64,000 nucleotides of DNA from Alopecurus myosuroides. Its lineage: Eukaryota; Streptophyta; Magnoliopsida; Poales; Poaceae. The stretch is taken from NCBI GenBank assembly GCA_028641055.1, contig CM054058.1, positions 496,391,419-496,455,418 on the forward strand, in the 5' to 3' direction. The position numbers and the translations under genes are program-made. The notes under the pieces are model-generated. The model worked only from the letters and a program-made list of their open reading frames with translations. It had not been told where the DNA came from and did not search any database. Positions 1 to 11,657 of this stretch are shown piece by piece (the stretch's first letter is position 1; each line of letters starts with the position of its first letter).

Positions 1-3000
1 ACACCCAAGAGAATTGTAGGGCCCACCTATTGGCAAGGTTCCTCTCGTTCCGCCAGTTCCGGGAGTTTTGGGGTGTGAGCAGTCGTGGAACCCGGAAGAG
101 AGAATCCGACGCCGGTGAGGCCATAACACAGGGAGTGATGGGATCTTTGGAATCCAAGACACATGGCACACTATAACACACATGGTATGTCATACCATGG
201 TACTTGGTGGGATTCAGACGCTCCGGAGCCCCTCTCCGGTGAAACCATAGCGCCGTTGTAGAAAAAGACGAATCTGTCGTCCTGGCCCCTCTACGTGAGC
301 CGGAAGGGGGTAGCAAAGTGGAATTAGTTGCTTGGTTGTGTCATGTTAGGCCCAAGGAACACCCAAGACAATGGTATGGCCCACCTATTGGAAAGGTTCC
401 CCCCGTTCCATCAGTTCTGGGAGTTTCGGGGTGTGAGCACTCCTAGAACCCGGAAGAGAGAATCCGACGCCGGTGAGGCCATAACACAGGGAGTGATGGG
501 ATATTTGGCATCCAAGACACATGTAACACTCTAACACACATGGTATGGCATACCATGGTTCTTGGTGGGATTCAGACGCTCCGGAGCCCCTCTCCGGTGA
601 AACCCTACCCCCGATGTAGAAAAAGACGGAACTGCCGTCCTGGCCCCTCTACGTGAGCCGTAAGGGGGTAGCAAAGTGGAACTAGTTGCTTGGTTGTCTC
701 CTGTTAGGATCAAGGAACACCCAAGACAGTGGTAGGGCCCACCTATTGTCATGGTTCCCCCGTTCCGTCATTTTCGGAAGTTTCGGGGTGTCAGCAGTCC
801 TGGAACCCGGAAGAGAGAATCCGGCGCCGGTGATGCCATAACACAGGGAGTGATGGGATATTTGTCATCCAAGACACATGGAACACTCTAACACACATGG
901 TATGGAATACCATGGTTCTTGGTGGAATTCATACGCTCTGGAGCCCCTGTCCGGTGAAACCCTAGCCCCGCTGTAGACAAAGACGGAACTACCGTCCTGG
1001 CCCCTCTATGTGAGCCGGAAGGGGTAGCAAAGTGGAACGAGTTGCTCGGTTGTGTAATGCTAGGCCCAAGGAACACCCAAGACAATGGTAGGGCCCACCT
1101 ATTGGCAAGGTTCCTCTCGTTCCGCCAGTTATGGGAGTTTCGAGGTGTGAGCAGTCGTGGAACCCGGAATAGAGAATCCAACGCCGGTGAGGCCATAACA
1201 CAGGGAGTGATGGGATCTTTGGAATCCAAGACACATGGCACACTATAACACACATGGTATGTCATACCATGGTACTTGGTGGGATTCAGACGCTCCGGAG
1301 ACCTTCTCCGGTGAAACCCTAGCCCCGTTGTAGAAAAAGACGAAACTACCGTCCTAACCCCTCTACGTGAGCCGGAAGGGGGTAGCAAAGTGGAATTAGT
1401 TGCTTGGTTGTGTCATGTTAGGCCCAAGGAACACCCAATACAATGGTATGGCCCACATATTGGCAAGGTTCCCCCCGTTCCGTCAGTTCAGGGAGTTTCG
1501 GGGTGTCAGCAGTCCTAGAACCCGGAAGAGAGAATCCGACGCCGGTGAGGCCATAACACATGGAGTGATGGGATCTTTGGCATCCAAGACACATGGAACA
1601 CTCTAATACACATGTTATGGCATACCATGGTTCTTGGTGGGATTCAGACGCTCCGGAGCCCCTCTCCGGTGAAACCCTAGCCCCGCTGTAGAAAAAGACG
1701 GAACTGCCGTCCTGGCCCCACTACGTGAGCCGTAAGGAGGTAGCAAAGTGGAACTAGTTGCTTGGTTGTAACCTGTTAGTAACAAGGAACACCCAAGACA
1801 ATGGTAGGGCCCACCTATTAGCAAGGTTTCCCCCGTTCCGTCAGTTCCGGGAGTTTCGGGGTGTGAGCAGTCCTCGAACCCGGAAGAGAGAATCCGACGC
1901 CGGTGATGCCATAACACAGGGAGTGATGGGATATTTGTCATCCAAGACACTTGGAACACTCTAACACACATGGTATGGCATACCATGGTTCTTGGTGGGA
2001 TTAAGATGCTCCATAGCCCCTGTCCGGTGAAACCCTAGCACCGCTGTAGAAAAATACGGAACTGCCGTCCTGGCCCCTCTACGTGAGCCGGAAGGGGGTA
2101 GCAACGTGGAACGAGTTGCTTGGTTTTGTAATGTTAGGCCTAAGGAACACCCAAGACAATGGTAGGTCCCACCTATTGGCAAGGTTCCTCTCGTTCCGCC
2201 AGTTCCGGGAGTGAGCAGTCGTGGAACCCGGAAGAGAGAATCCGACGCCGGTGAGGCCATAACACAGGGAGTGATGGGATCTTTGGAATCCAAGACACAT
2301 GGCACAATATAACACACATGGCATGTCATACCATGGTTCTTGGTGGGATTCAGACGCTCCGGAGACCTTCTCCCATGAAACCCTAGCCCCGTTATAGAAA
2401 AAGACGAAACTGTCGCCTGGCCCCTCTACGTGAGCCGGAAGGGGGTAGCAAAGTGGAATTAGTTGCTTTGTTGTGTCATGTTAGGACCAAGGAACACCCA
2501 AGAAAATGGTATGGACCACCTATTGGCAAGGTTCCCCCCGTTCCGTCAGTTCCGGGAGTTTCGGGGTGTGAGCAGTCCTGGAACCCGGAAGAGAGAATCC
2601 GACGCTGGTGAGGCCATAACACAGGGAGTGATGGGATATTTGGCATACAAGACACATGGAACACTCTAACACACATGGTATGGCATACCATGGTTCTTGG
2701 TGGGATTCAGACGCTCCGGAGCCCCTCTCCGGTGAAACCCTAGCCCCGTTGTAGAAAAAGACGGAACTGCCGTCCTAGCCCCTCTACGTGAGCCGTAAGG
2801 GGGTAGCAAAGTGGAACTAGTTGCTTGGTTGTGTCCTGTTACGAACACCCAATAAAATGGTAGGGCCCACCTATTGGCAAGGTTCCCCCCGTTTCGTCAG
2901 TTCCGGGAGTTTCGGGTGTGAGCAGTCCTGGAACCCGGAAGAGAGAATCCGACGCCGGTGATGCCATAACAAAGGAAGTGATGGGATATTTGTCATCCAA

Positions 3001-6000
3001 GACACATGAAACACTATAACACACATGTCATGGCATACCATGGTTCTTGGTGCGATTCAGACGCTCCGGAGCCCATGTCCGGTGAAACCCTAGCCCCGCT
3101 GTAGAAAAAGACGAAACTGCCGTCCTGGCCCCTCTACGTGAGCCGGAAGGTGGTAGCAAAGTGGAACACCCAAGACAATGGTAGGTCCCACCTATTGGCA
3201 AGGTTCCTCTCGTTCCGCCAGTTCCGGGAGTTTCGGGGTGTGAGCAGTCGTGGAACCCGAAAGACAGAATCCGACGCTGGTGAGGCCATAACACAGGGAG
3301 TGATGGGATCTTTGGCATCCAAGACACATGGAACACTCTAACACACATGGTATGTCATACCATGGTACTTGGTGGGATTCAGACGCTGCGGAGTCCATCT
3401 CCGGTGAAACCGTAGCCCCGCTGTAGAAAGACGGAACTGCCGTCATGGCCCCTCTATGTGAGCCGGAAGGGGGTAGAAATGTGGAACTAGGTTCTTGGTT
3501 GTGTCATGTTAGGAACAAGGAACACCCAAGACAATGGTAGGGCCTACCTATTGGCAAGGTTCCCCCCGTTCCGGGAGTTTCGGGGTGTTAGCAGTCCTAG
3601 AACCCGAAAGAGAGAATCCGACGCCGGTGAGGCCATAACACAGGGAGTGATGGGATCTTTGGCATCCAAGACACATGTAAAACTCTAACACACATGGTAT
3701 GGCATACCATGGTTCTTGGTGGGATTCAGACGCTCCGGGGCCCCTCTCCGGTGAAACCATAGCCCCGCTGTAGAAAAAGACGGAACTGCCGTCCTGGCCC
3801 CTCTACGTGAGCCGGAAGGGGGTAGCAAAGTGGAACTAGTTGCTTGGTTGTGTCATGTTAGGACCGAGGAATAACCAAGAAAATCGTAGGTCCCACCTAT
3901 TGTCAAGGTCCCCCCCGTTCCGTCAGTTCCGTGAGTTTCAGGGTGTGAGCAGTCCTGGAACCCGGAAGAGAAAATTTGACGCCGGTGAGGCCATAACACA
4001 GGGAGTGATGGCATCTTTGTCATACAAGACACATGGAACACTCTAACACACATGGTATGTCATACCAAGGTTCTTGGTGGGATTCAGACGCTCCGAAGCC
4101 CCTCTCCGGTGAAACCCTAGCCCCGCTGTAGAACAAGACGGATCTGCCGTCCTGGCCCCTCTACGTGAGCCGGAAGGGGGTAGCAAAGTGGAACTAGTTG
4201 CTTGGTTGTGTCATGTTAGGCCCAAGGAACACCCAAGACAATGGTAGGGACCACCTATTGGCAAGTTTCCTCTCGTTCCGCCAGTTCCGGGAGTTTTGGG
4301 GTGTGAGCAGTCGTGGAACCCAGAAGAGAGAATCCGACGCCGGTGAGGCCATAACACAGGGAGTGATGGGATCTTTGGCATCCAAGACACATGGAACAAT
4401 CTAACACACATGGTATGGCATAACATGGTTCTTGGTGGGATTCAGACGCTCCGGAGCCCCTCTCCGGTGAAACCATAGCCTCGCTGTAGAAAAAGACGAA
4501 ACTGCCGTCCTGGCCCCTCTACGTGAGCCGAAAGGGGGTAGAAAAGTGGAACTAGTTGCTTGGTTGCGTCATGTTAGGACCGAGGAATAACCAAGAAAAT
4601 GGTAGGGCCCACCTATTGGCAAGGTTCCCCCCGTCCCGTCAGTTCCGGGAGTTTCGGGGTGTGAGGAGTCCTCGAACCCGGAAGAGTGAATACGACGCCG
4701 GTGAGGCCATAACACAGGGAGTGATGGGATCTTCGGAATCCAAGACACATGGCACACTATAACGCACATGGTATGTCATACCATGGTACTTGGTGGGATT
4801 CAGACGCTCCGGAGCCCTTCTCCGGTGAAACCCTAGCCCCGGTGTAGAAAAAGACAAAACTACCGTCCTGGCCCCTCTACGTGAGCCGGAAGGGGGTAGC
4901 AAAGTGGAATTCGTTGCTTGGTTGTGTCATGTTAGGCCCAAGTAACACACAAGACAATGGTTTGGCCCACCTATTGGCAAGGTTCCCCCTGTTTCGTCAG
5001 TTCCGGGAGTTTCGGGGTGTGAGTAGTCCTGGAACCCGGAAGAGAGAATCCAACGCCGATGAGGCCAGAACACAAGGAGTGATGGGATCTTTGGCATACA
5101 AGAAACATGGAACACTCTAACACACATGGTATGGCATACCATGGTACTTGGTGGGATTCAGACGCTCCGGACCCCATCTCTGGTGAAACTGTAGCCCCGT
5201 AGTAGAAAGATGGAACTCCCGTCCTGGCCCCACTACGTGATCCGGAAGGGGGGTAGCAATGTGGAACTAGTTGCTTGGTTGTGTCATGTTAGTATCAAGG
5301 AACACCCAAGACAATGGTAGGGACTACCTGTTGGCAAGGTTCCCCCCGTTCCGTCAGTTCCGGGAGTTTCGAGGTGTTAGCAGTCCTGGAACCCGGAAGA
5401 GAGAATCCGACGCCGGTGAGGCCATAACACGGGGAGTGATGGGATATTTGGCATCCAAGACACATGGAACAATCTAACACACATGATATGGCATACCATG
5501 GTTCTTGGTGGGATTCAGACGCTCCGGAGCCCCTCTCCGGTGAAACCATAGCCCCGTTGTAGAAAAAGACGCAACTGCCGTCCTGGCACCTCTACGTGAG
5601 CCGGAAGGGGGTAGAAAAGTGGAGCTAGTTGCTTGGTTGTGTCATGTTAGGCCCAAGGAACACCCAAGACAATGGTAGGGCCCACCTATTGGCAAGGTTG
5701 CCCCGTTCCGTCAGTTCCGGGAGTTTCAGGGTGTGAGCAGTCCTGGAACCCGGAAGAGAGAACCCGACGCCGGTGAGGCCATAACACAGGGAGTGATGAT
5801 ATATTTGTCATCCAAGACACATGGAACACTCTAACACACATGGTATGGCATAACATGTTTCTTGGTGGGATTCAGACGCTCCGGAGCCCCTCTCCGGTGA
5901 AACCCTAGCCCCGCTGTAGAACAAGACGGATCTGCCGTCTTGGCCCCTCTACATAAGCCGGAAGGGGGTAGAAAAGTGGAACTAGTTGCTTGGTTGTGTC

Positions 6001-8640
6001 ATGTTAGGCCCAAGGAACACCCAAGACAATGGTAGGGCCCACCTATTGGCAAGGTTCCTCTCGTTCCGCCAGTTCCGGGAGTTTTGGGGTGTGAGCAGTC
6101 GTGGAACCCGGAAGAGAGAATCCGACGCCGGTGAGGCCATAAGACAAGGAGTGATGGGATCTTTGGCATACAAGACACATGGAACACTCTAACACACATG
6201 GTATGTCATACCATGGTACTTGGTGGTATTCAGACGCTCCGGAGCCCATCTCCGGTGAAAACCTAGCCCCGCTGTAGAAAAAGACGGAACTGCCGTCCTA
6301 GCCCCTCTACGTGAGCCGGAAGGGGGTAGAAATGTGGAACTAGTTACTTGGTTGTGTCATGTTAGGAACAAGGAATAACCAAGACAATGGTAGGTCCCAC
6401 CTATTGGCAAGGTTCCCCCCGTTCCGTCAGTTCCGGGAGTTTCGGGGTGTTAGTAGTCCTGGAACCCGGAAGAGAGAATCTCACGCTGGTGAGGCCATAA
6501 CGCAGGTAGTGATGGGATATTTGGCATACAAAACACATGGAAAACTCTAACACACATGGTATGTCATACCATGGTACTTGGTGGAATTCAGACGCTCCGG
6601 AGCCCGTCTCCGGTGAAACCCTAGCCCCGCTATAGTAAAAGACAAAACTGCCGTCCTGGCCCTCTACGTGAGCCAGAAGGGGGTAGAAATGTGGAACCAG
6701 TTGCTTTGTTGTGTCATGTTAGGCCCAAGGAACACCCAAGACAATGGTAGGTCCCACCTATTGGCAAGGTTCCCCCCGTTCCGTCAGTTCCGGGAGTTTC
6801 AGGGTGTGAGGAGTCGTGACACCCGGAAGAGAGAATCCGACGCCGGTGAGGCCATAACATAGGGAGTAATGGGATCTTTGGCATCAAATACACATGGAAC
6901 ACTCTAACAGAAATGTTATGGCATACCATGGTTCTTGGTGGGATTCAGACGCTCCGGAGCCCCTCTCCGGTGAAACCATAGCCCCGCTGTAGAAAAAGAC
7001 GGAACTGCCGTCCTGGCCCTCTACGTGAGCCGGAAGGGGGTAGAAAAGTGGAACTAGTTGCTTGGTTGTGTCATGTTAGGACCAAGGAACATCCAATACA
7101 ATGGTAGGGCCCACCTATTGGAAAGGTTCCCCCCCGTTCCTCAGTTCCGGGAGTTTCGGGGTGTGAGCAGTCCTGGAATCCGGAAGAGAGAATCCGACGC
7201 CGGTGAGGCCATAACACAGGGAGTGATGGGATATTTGGAATCCAAGACACATGTCACACTATAAAACACATGGTATGTCATACCGTGGTACTTGGTGGGA
7301 TTCAGACGCTCCGGAGACCCTCTCCGGTGAAACCCTAGCCCCGTTGTAGAAAAAGACGGAATAGTCGTCCTGGCCCCTCTACGTGAGCCGGATGGGGGTA
7401 GCAAAGTGGAATTAGTTGCTTGGTTGTGTCATGTTAGTCCCGAGGAACACCCAAGACAATGTTAGGGCCCACCTATTGGCAAGGTTCCCCCCGTTCCGTC
7501 AGTTCCGGGAGTTTCGGGGTGTGAGCAGACCTGGAACCCGGAAGAGAGAATCCGACGCCGGTGAGGCCATAACACAGGGAGTGATGGGATCTTTGGCATC
7601 CAAGACACATGGAACACTATAACACACGTGGTATGGCATACCATGGTTCTTGGTGGGATTCAGACACTCCGGAGCCCCTCTCCGGTGAAACCCTAGCCCC
7701 GCTGTAGAAAAAGACGGAACTGCCGTCCTGGCCCCTCTACGTGAGCCGGAAGGGGGTAGCAAAGTGGAACTAGTTGCTTTGTTATGTCATGTTTGGCCCA
7801 AGGAACACCCAAGACAATGTTATGGCCCACCTATTGTCAAGGTTCCCCCCGTTCCGTCAGTTCCGGGAGTTTCGGGGTGTGAGCAGTCCTGGAACCCGGA
7901 AGAGAGAATCCGACGCCGGTGAGGCCATAACACAGGGAGTGATGGGATCTTTGGCATAAAAGACACATGGAACACTATAACACACATGTTATGTCATACC
8001 ATGGTACTTGGTGGGATTCAGACGCTCCGGAGCCCCTCTCCGGTGAAACCCTAGCCCCGCTGTAGAAAAAGACGGAACTGTCGTCCTGGCCCCTCTACTG
8101 GAGCCGGAAGGGGGTAGCAAAGTGGAACTAGTTGCTTGGTTGTGTCTTGTTAGGACCAAGGAACACCCAAGACAATGGTAGGGCCCACCTATTGGCAAGG
8201 TTACCCCCGTTCCGTCAGTTCCGGGAGTTTCGGGGTGTGAGCAGTCCTGGAACCCGGAAGAGAGAATCCGACGCCGGTGAGGCCATAACACAGGGAGTAA
8301 TGGGATATTTGGAATACAAGACACATGGAACAATCTAACACACATGGTATGGCATACCATGGGACTTGGTGGGATTCAGACGCTCCGGAGCCCCTCTCCG
8401 GTGAAACCCTAGCCCCGCTGTAGAAAAAGACGGAACTGCCGTCCTGGCCCCTCTACGTGAGCCGGAAGGGGGTAGAAAAGTGTAACTAGTTGGTTGGTTG
8501 TGTCATGTTAGGCCCAAGGAACACACAAGACAATTTAAGGGCCCACCTGTTGGCAAGGTTCCCCCCGTTCCGTCAGTTCCGGGAGTTTCGGGGTGTGAGC
8601 AGTCCTGGAACCCGGAAGAGAGAATTCGACGCCGGTGGAT
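1..8640. repeat. Tandem array of ~357-bp monomers (about 24 copies)
   Basis: The landmark ATGTTAGG..CAAGGAACACCC recurs near 328, 685, 1042, 1400, 1758, 2115, 2463, 2820, 3506, 3840, 4198, 4556, 4914, 5271, 5629, 5986, 6345, 6703, 7058, 7416, 7774, 8132 and 8490, so the period is 357-358 bp. A few copies are shortened, for example around 2200 and 3160. The array runs off the left edge and stops at 8640 part-way through a monomer, directly against transposase coding sequence. Each monomer holds a perfect 9-bp-arm palindrome (CATGGTATG-G-CATACCATG in the commonest form), a CCGGAG/CTCCGG hairpin and a GACGG/CCGTC hairpin. I do not recognise the unit as one of the classical Triticeae satellites. 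The first ~13 copies follow a three-monomer higher-order pattern. Most copies contain a ~68-codon ORF on the plus strand, which may be only a by-product of recent duplication. Confidence 0.95.
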
Positions 8641-9942
8641 AACGTCAAGGCTAGAGTCGATCAAAAGAAGCTTTGCGATAGACCTAATCTTGAGTTGCAG
8701 ACACCCGGCGGGGGAAAGAGATGGAGGAAGCCAAAGGCCCCTTGGGTTCTTACAAGGGAGCAAAGGAGGATAGCGCTCATGTGGATCGCCTTGTTGATGT
8801 TCCCCGATGGGTACACGGCGAATCTTAAACGGGGTGTCAGGATTGATCTCATGAAAATCATCGGGCTCAAGAGTCATGACTACCACATATGGCTCGAGCG
8901 GATACTCCCAGAAATGGTTCGAGGCTTCATCCCCGAGGCAGACTGGAGGGTCCTGGTGGAGCTGAGCTATTTCTTCCGTGTTCTCTGTGCTAAGGAGGTA
9001 TCTCCAACCGTCATTGAAGACATTGAGAAAGTGGCTCTAGAGTTGATCTGCAAGTTAGAGGCAATTTTTCCACCTAGCTTCTTTTTTCCTATGGCACACA
9101 TGATATTACACCTCCCCACCGAGGCCCGAATGGGAGGTCCCGTGCAAGGCCGTTGGATGTACGGAACAGAGAGGCTACAAAAGACCCTACGGAGCAAAGC
9201 TAGAAACAAATGTAAGATTGAAGCATCGACAGCCGAGGCTTTCATAATCGAGGAAGTGGCGAACGTCATCACAACGTATTATCCGCCGGATGTTCCCACC
9301 ATGCACAATCCAGTGGATCGTTACAACACTGGCGCCCTCGAGCACCAATCCGAGCTTAGCCTCTTCAAAGGCAAACTTGGAACTTCTGGCAGCCACAAGA
9401 TGCAAGAATTGAGTCACAATGTGTGGACCGATAAAACCTAGAAGAGGCGACAGAGTACCAAGAGTAAGTGCTCTCCACGGTAATTGTATCGCAACTCTTC
9501 ACAAAATTCTGGGACCAACTCAAGTTTCCCTTATTTTTTGTAGGGAATTTGTGGCGAAATATTGGTCGAGTGCCGACGAACCTACCATACACGAGGAGGA
9601 CAAGTTACTCCGCGAGGGTGTCGGTAACAACCAACCAAATTACATTGATTGGTTACGAGGCAAAGTACTTTCTATTTCCCCTCGCTGATGTTTAACATAA
9701 CAATCACGTCTTACTTGCCGCTAATTAACGCTTTCCGGTTGAACCTACAAGCTAACGTAGACCATGATATGAACGAGGAGTTGAGAACCGTTTCCATGAG
9801 TTTTCACTATAAGGTTCGTAGGTACGACACGTACGACGTTAATGGGTTTCGCTTCCGAACCAACATCTACGAGCAGCTTCGGCCTAATCGAAGCACAACA
9901 AATAGCGGAGTGTTAACCATATGCAATGGAGTAGAATACTAC
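8641..9942 (+). pseudogene. CACTA TNP2-like transposase: DUF4218 and start of DUF4216 (5'-truncated, interrupted)
   Basis: The frame open from 8635 reads directly out of the tandem array into sequence matching the C-terminal half of plant TNP2 transposases. LKSHDYHIW and LPEMVRGFIPEADWRVL, then FPPSFFFPMAHMILHLPTE and GRWMYGTERLQKTLR, are DUF4218 landmarks. This frame stops at about 9441. Coding similarity then continues in other frames with plausible introns: donor near 9464 to acceptor near 9540 (then EFVAKYWSSADEPTIHEED), and donor near 9664 to acceptor near 9760 (then DUF4216 sequence such as GVLTICNGVEYY). A small frameshift near 9430 is needed to connect the first two. The gene is cut at 9942 by the Sirevirus and resumes at 22106. 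The DDE catalytic half is absent to the left, where the array lies. TNP2 normally cuts and moves the element in the nucleus; this copy is dead. Confidence 0.85.
9938..9942. other. Target-site duplication ACTAC (left)
   Basis: The five bases ACTAC immediately precede the TG start of the left LTR and are repeated at 22101-22105 directly after the CA end of the right LTR. This fixes both borders of the inserted copia element. Confidence 0.95.
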
Positions 9943-11412
9943 TGAAAGTAAAGTATAGGCACCTAGAGGGGGGGTGAATAGGTGCTACGACCAATTTTAA
10001 TTTTTCTTAAGATTTAGGCTTGACAAGAAGGTAAATTCTCTAGATTATGCAACTAGGGGTGAATTTACCTATATGACAAGGCAAGCAATTAAGGCAACTA
10101 GAACAACACTTAATACAACTAGTACAACAATAAATGTAACAAGTACTAGTAAGTAAATAGGGAGGAACGAGATAACCGATGGAAGCACACGGAGACACGA
10201 TGTATTCCCGAGTTCCTCCTTGTTAAGGGAGTACGTCTCGTTGGAGGGGTGTGAGCTCGCCACGAAGGTCTACTCAACGCCACGAAGGCTTCACCCTATT
10301 CTCCGATGAACTCCGCCACAAAGGCCTAGTTCACCTTCCACTATTGAACCCCTTTGAGGCGGGGATCGAATCCTTTACAAACAAGTTTGGGGCACACACC
10401 CACAACTTAATTGGGGGCTCCCAACACTCACAAATCACCAAGAGTAGCAAGAAGCCTAGGTTCTCCACATGAGGAAACCCTAGGCCAAGATCCCTCAAGC
10501 AAAAGAGAGGGGAAATGAAATCCGGTTGGTGAAGACGTAGATCGGGGCCTTCTCCTTCAATCCTCCAAAGATCTAGACTTTTGGGTGGTTGGATTGGGAG
10601 ATCTAGCAAGGTGGTTGAGCTCCAACAATGGTGTCTTTAAGTCTGGTCGAGCTGACTGAAGGTAGGTGGAGGGGAGGGGGTATTTATACCCCTCATCAAT
10701 GCAAAGAGCCATTGGAGCATTTCTGGCGAAATCACACCGGAGACTCCGGTGTAAAGGCCGGAGACTCCGGTCTGGGCCGTAGACTCCGGACTGTTTCCGG
10801 TGTCCCAATTCTTCAGAGAAAATCCACTCCGGAGACTCCGGTCTGGTGGACCGGAGACTCCGGTCTTGGCGCTTCGAACAGGCACAGAGGGAGTCTGTGG
10901 TCTTGCGGATGAAGGATAGTTGTGCTCACACCGGAGACTCCAGTAAGTATCCGGCAAGTCTCCGGTGTGGGTACAGTGTGCGACACCACCAAGTCCTTAG
11001 CGAAAATCTCGAAGAAGATCCCACACCGGAGACTCCGGACAGTCTCCGGACACTCTCCGGTGTGGGTACAGTACGCGACACCAAAGTTCCTTAGCGAAAA
11101 TCTTGGACCAAATCCCACACCAGAGACTCCGGACACTCTCCGGTGTGGGTACAGTACGCGACACCACAAGTCCATAGCAGAAAAAGCCAGGGAGAAATCT
11201 CCACACCGGAGACTCCGGTCTGGTGGACCGGAGACTCCGGCCTGAAGAAAACTCCAGTGAATCAGACTTGAAACTCTAGCTCCTTTTTGTACCACAACAC
11301 CACCATCGATAATAAGTTGAAGTGAACCCCTGAAATACATCAACACCTATTAGAGTACATGTGTTGTTAACAAACACCAAAACAAGATGATTTAAGCGCG
11401 TTTGCACTTTCA
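9943..11412 (-). repeat. Sirevirus 3' LTR (left copy)
   Basis: This 1470-bp copy begins TGAAAGTAAAG and ends CACTTTCA, matching the right copy at 20620-22100. It lacks 11 bp present in the right copy, near 11128, within a run of CCGGA-containing repeats, which looks like replication slippage. About 12 point differences separate the two copies by eye. The terminal 700 bp are rich in the palindrome ACCGGAGACTCCGGT and near variants. A TATAAATA motif lies on the minus strand at about 10681-10688. Confidence 0.93.
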
Positions 11413-11657
11413 ATCTCCCCCTTTTTGGTGTTTGATGACAACACACATATTTTAGCAATTTAGAGCATAGCTAGGCTAAGTTTGTAAAAGATAGAGCACT
11501 CACAAAGTGAGCTCCCCCTATTTTTCACAAACCAAGCCCTACTAGAGCAAGCATTTGAACAATTACAAATAGAGAGACAAGGATAAGGCATAATGAATAA
11601 TGATAAATAAAAGATAGCTTCACCACAAGGTCTCTCACAAATAACAACCATTGTTCA
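11413..11657 (-). other. Sirevirus polypurine tract and 3' non-coding spacer
   Basis: Directly inside the left LTR, the minus strand reads AAAAAGGGGGAGAT up to the LTR edge, the expected polypurine tract for plus-strand priming. The remaining ~230 bp up to the stop of the env-like ORF are A/T-rich and show no other feature. Confidence 0.8.

Noticed and set aside
888..1388. Minus-strand ORFs of up to 166 codons in the tandem array
   Set aside because: They follow the repeat period, change frame with 357/358-bp monomer lengths and have no recognisable domain; they are by-products of a stop-poor repeat.
1..8640. CRISPR-like array
   Set aside because: The repeated unit is the whole 357-bp monomer with no short repeat plus unique spacers, and the genome is eukaryotic.
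10069..10263. Hydrophobic 64-codon ORF in the Sirevirus LTR (VLVTFIVVLVVLSVVLVALI)
   Set aside because: It arises from AAC/ACA-type low-complexity sequence and recurs only because the LTR is duplicated.
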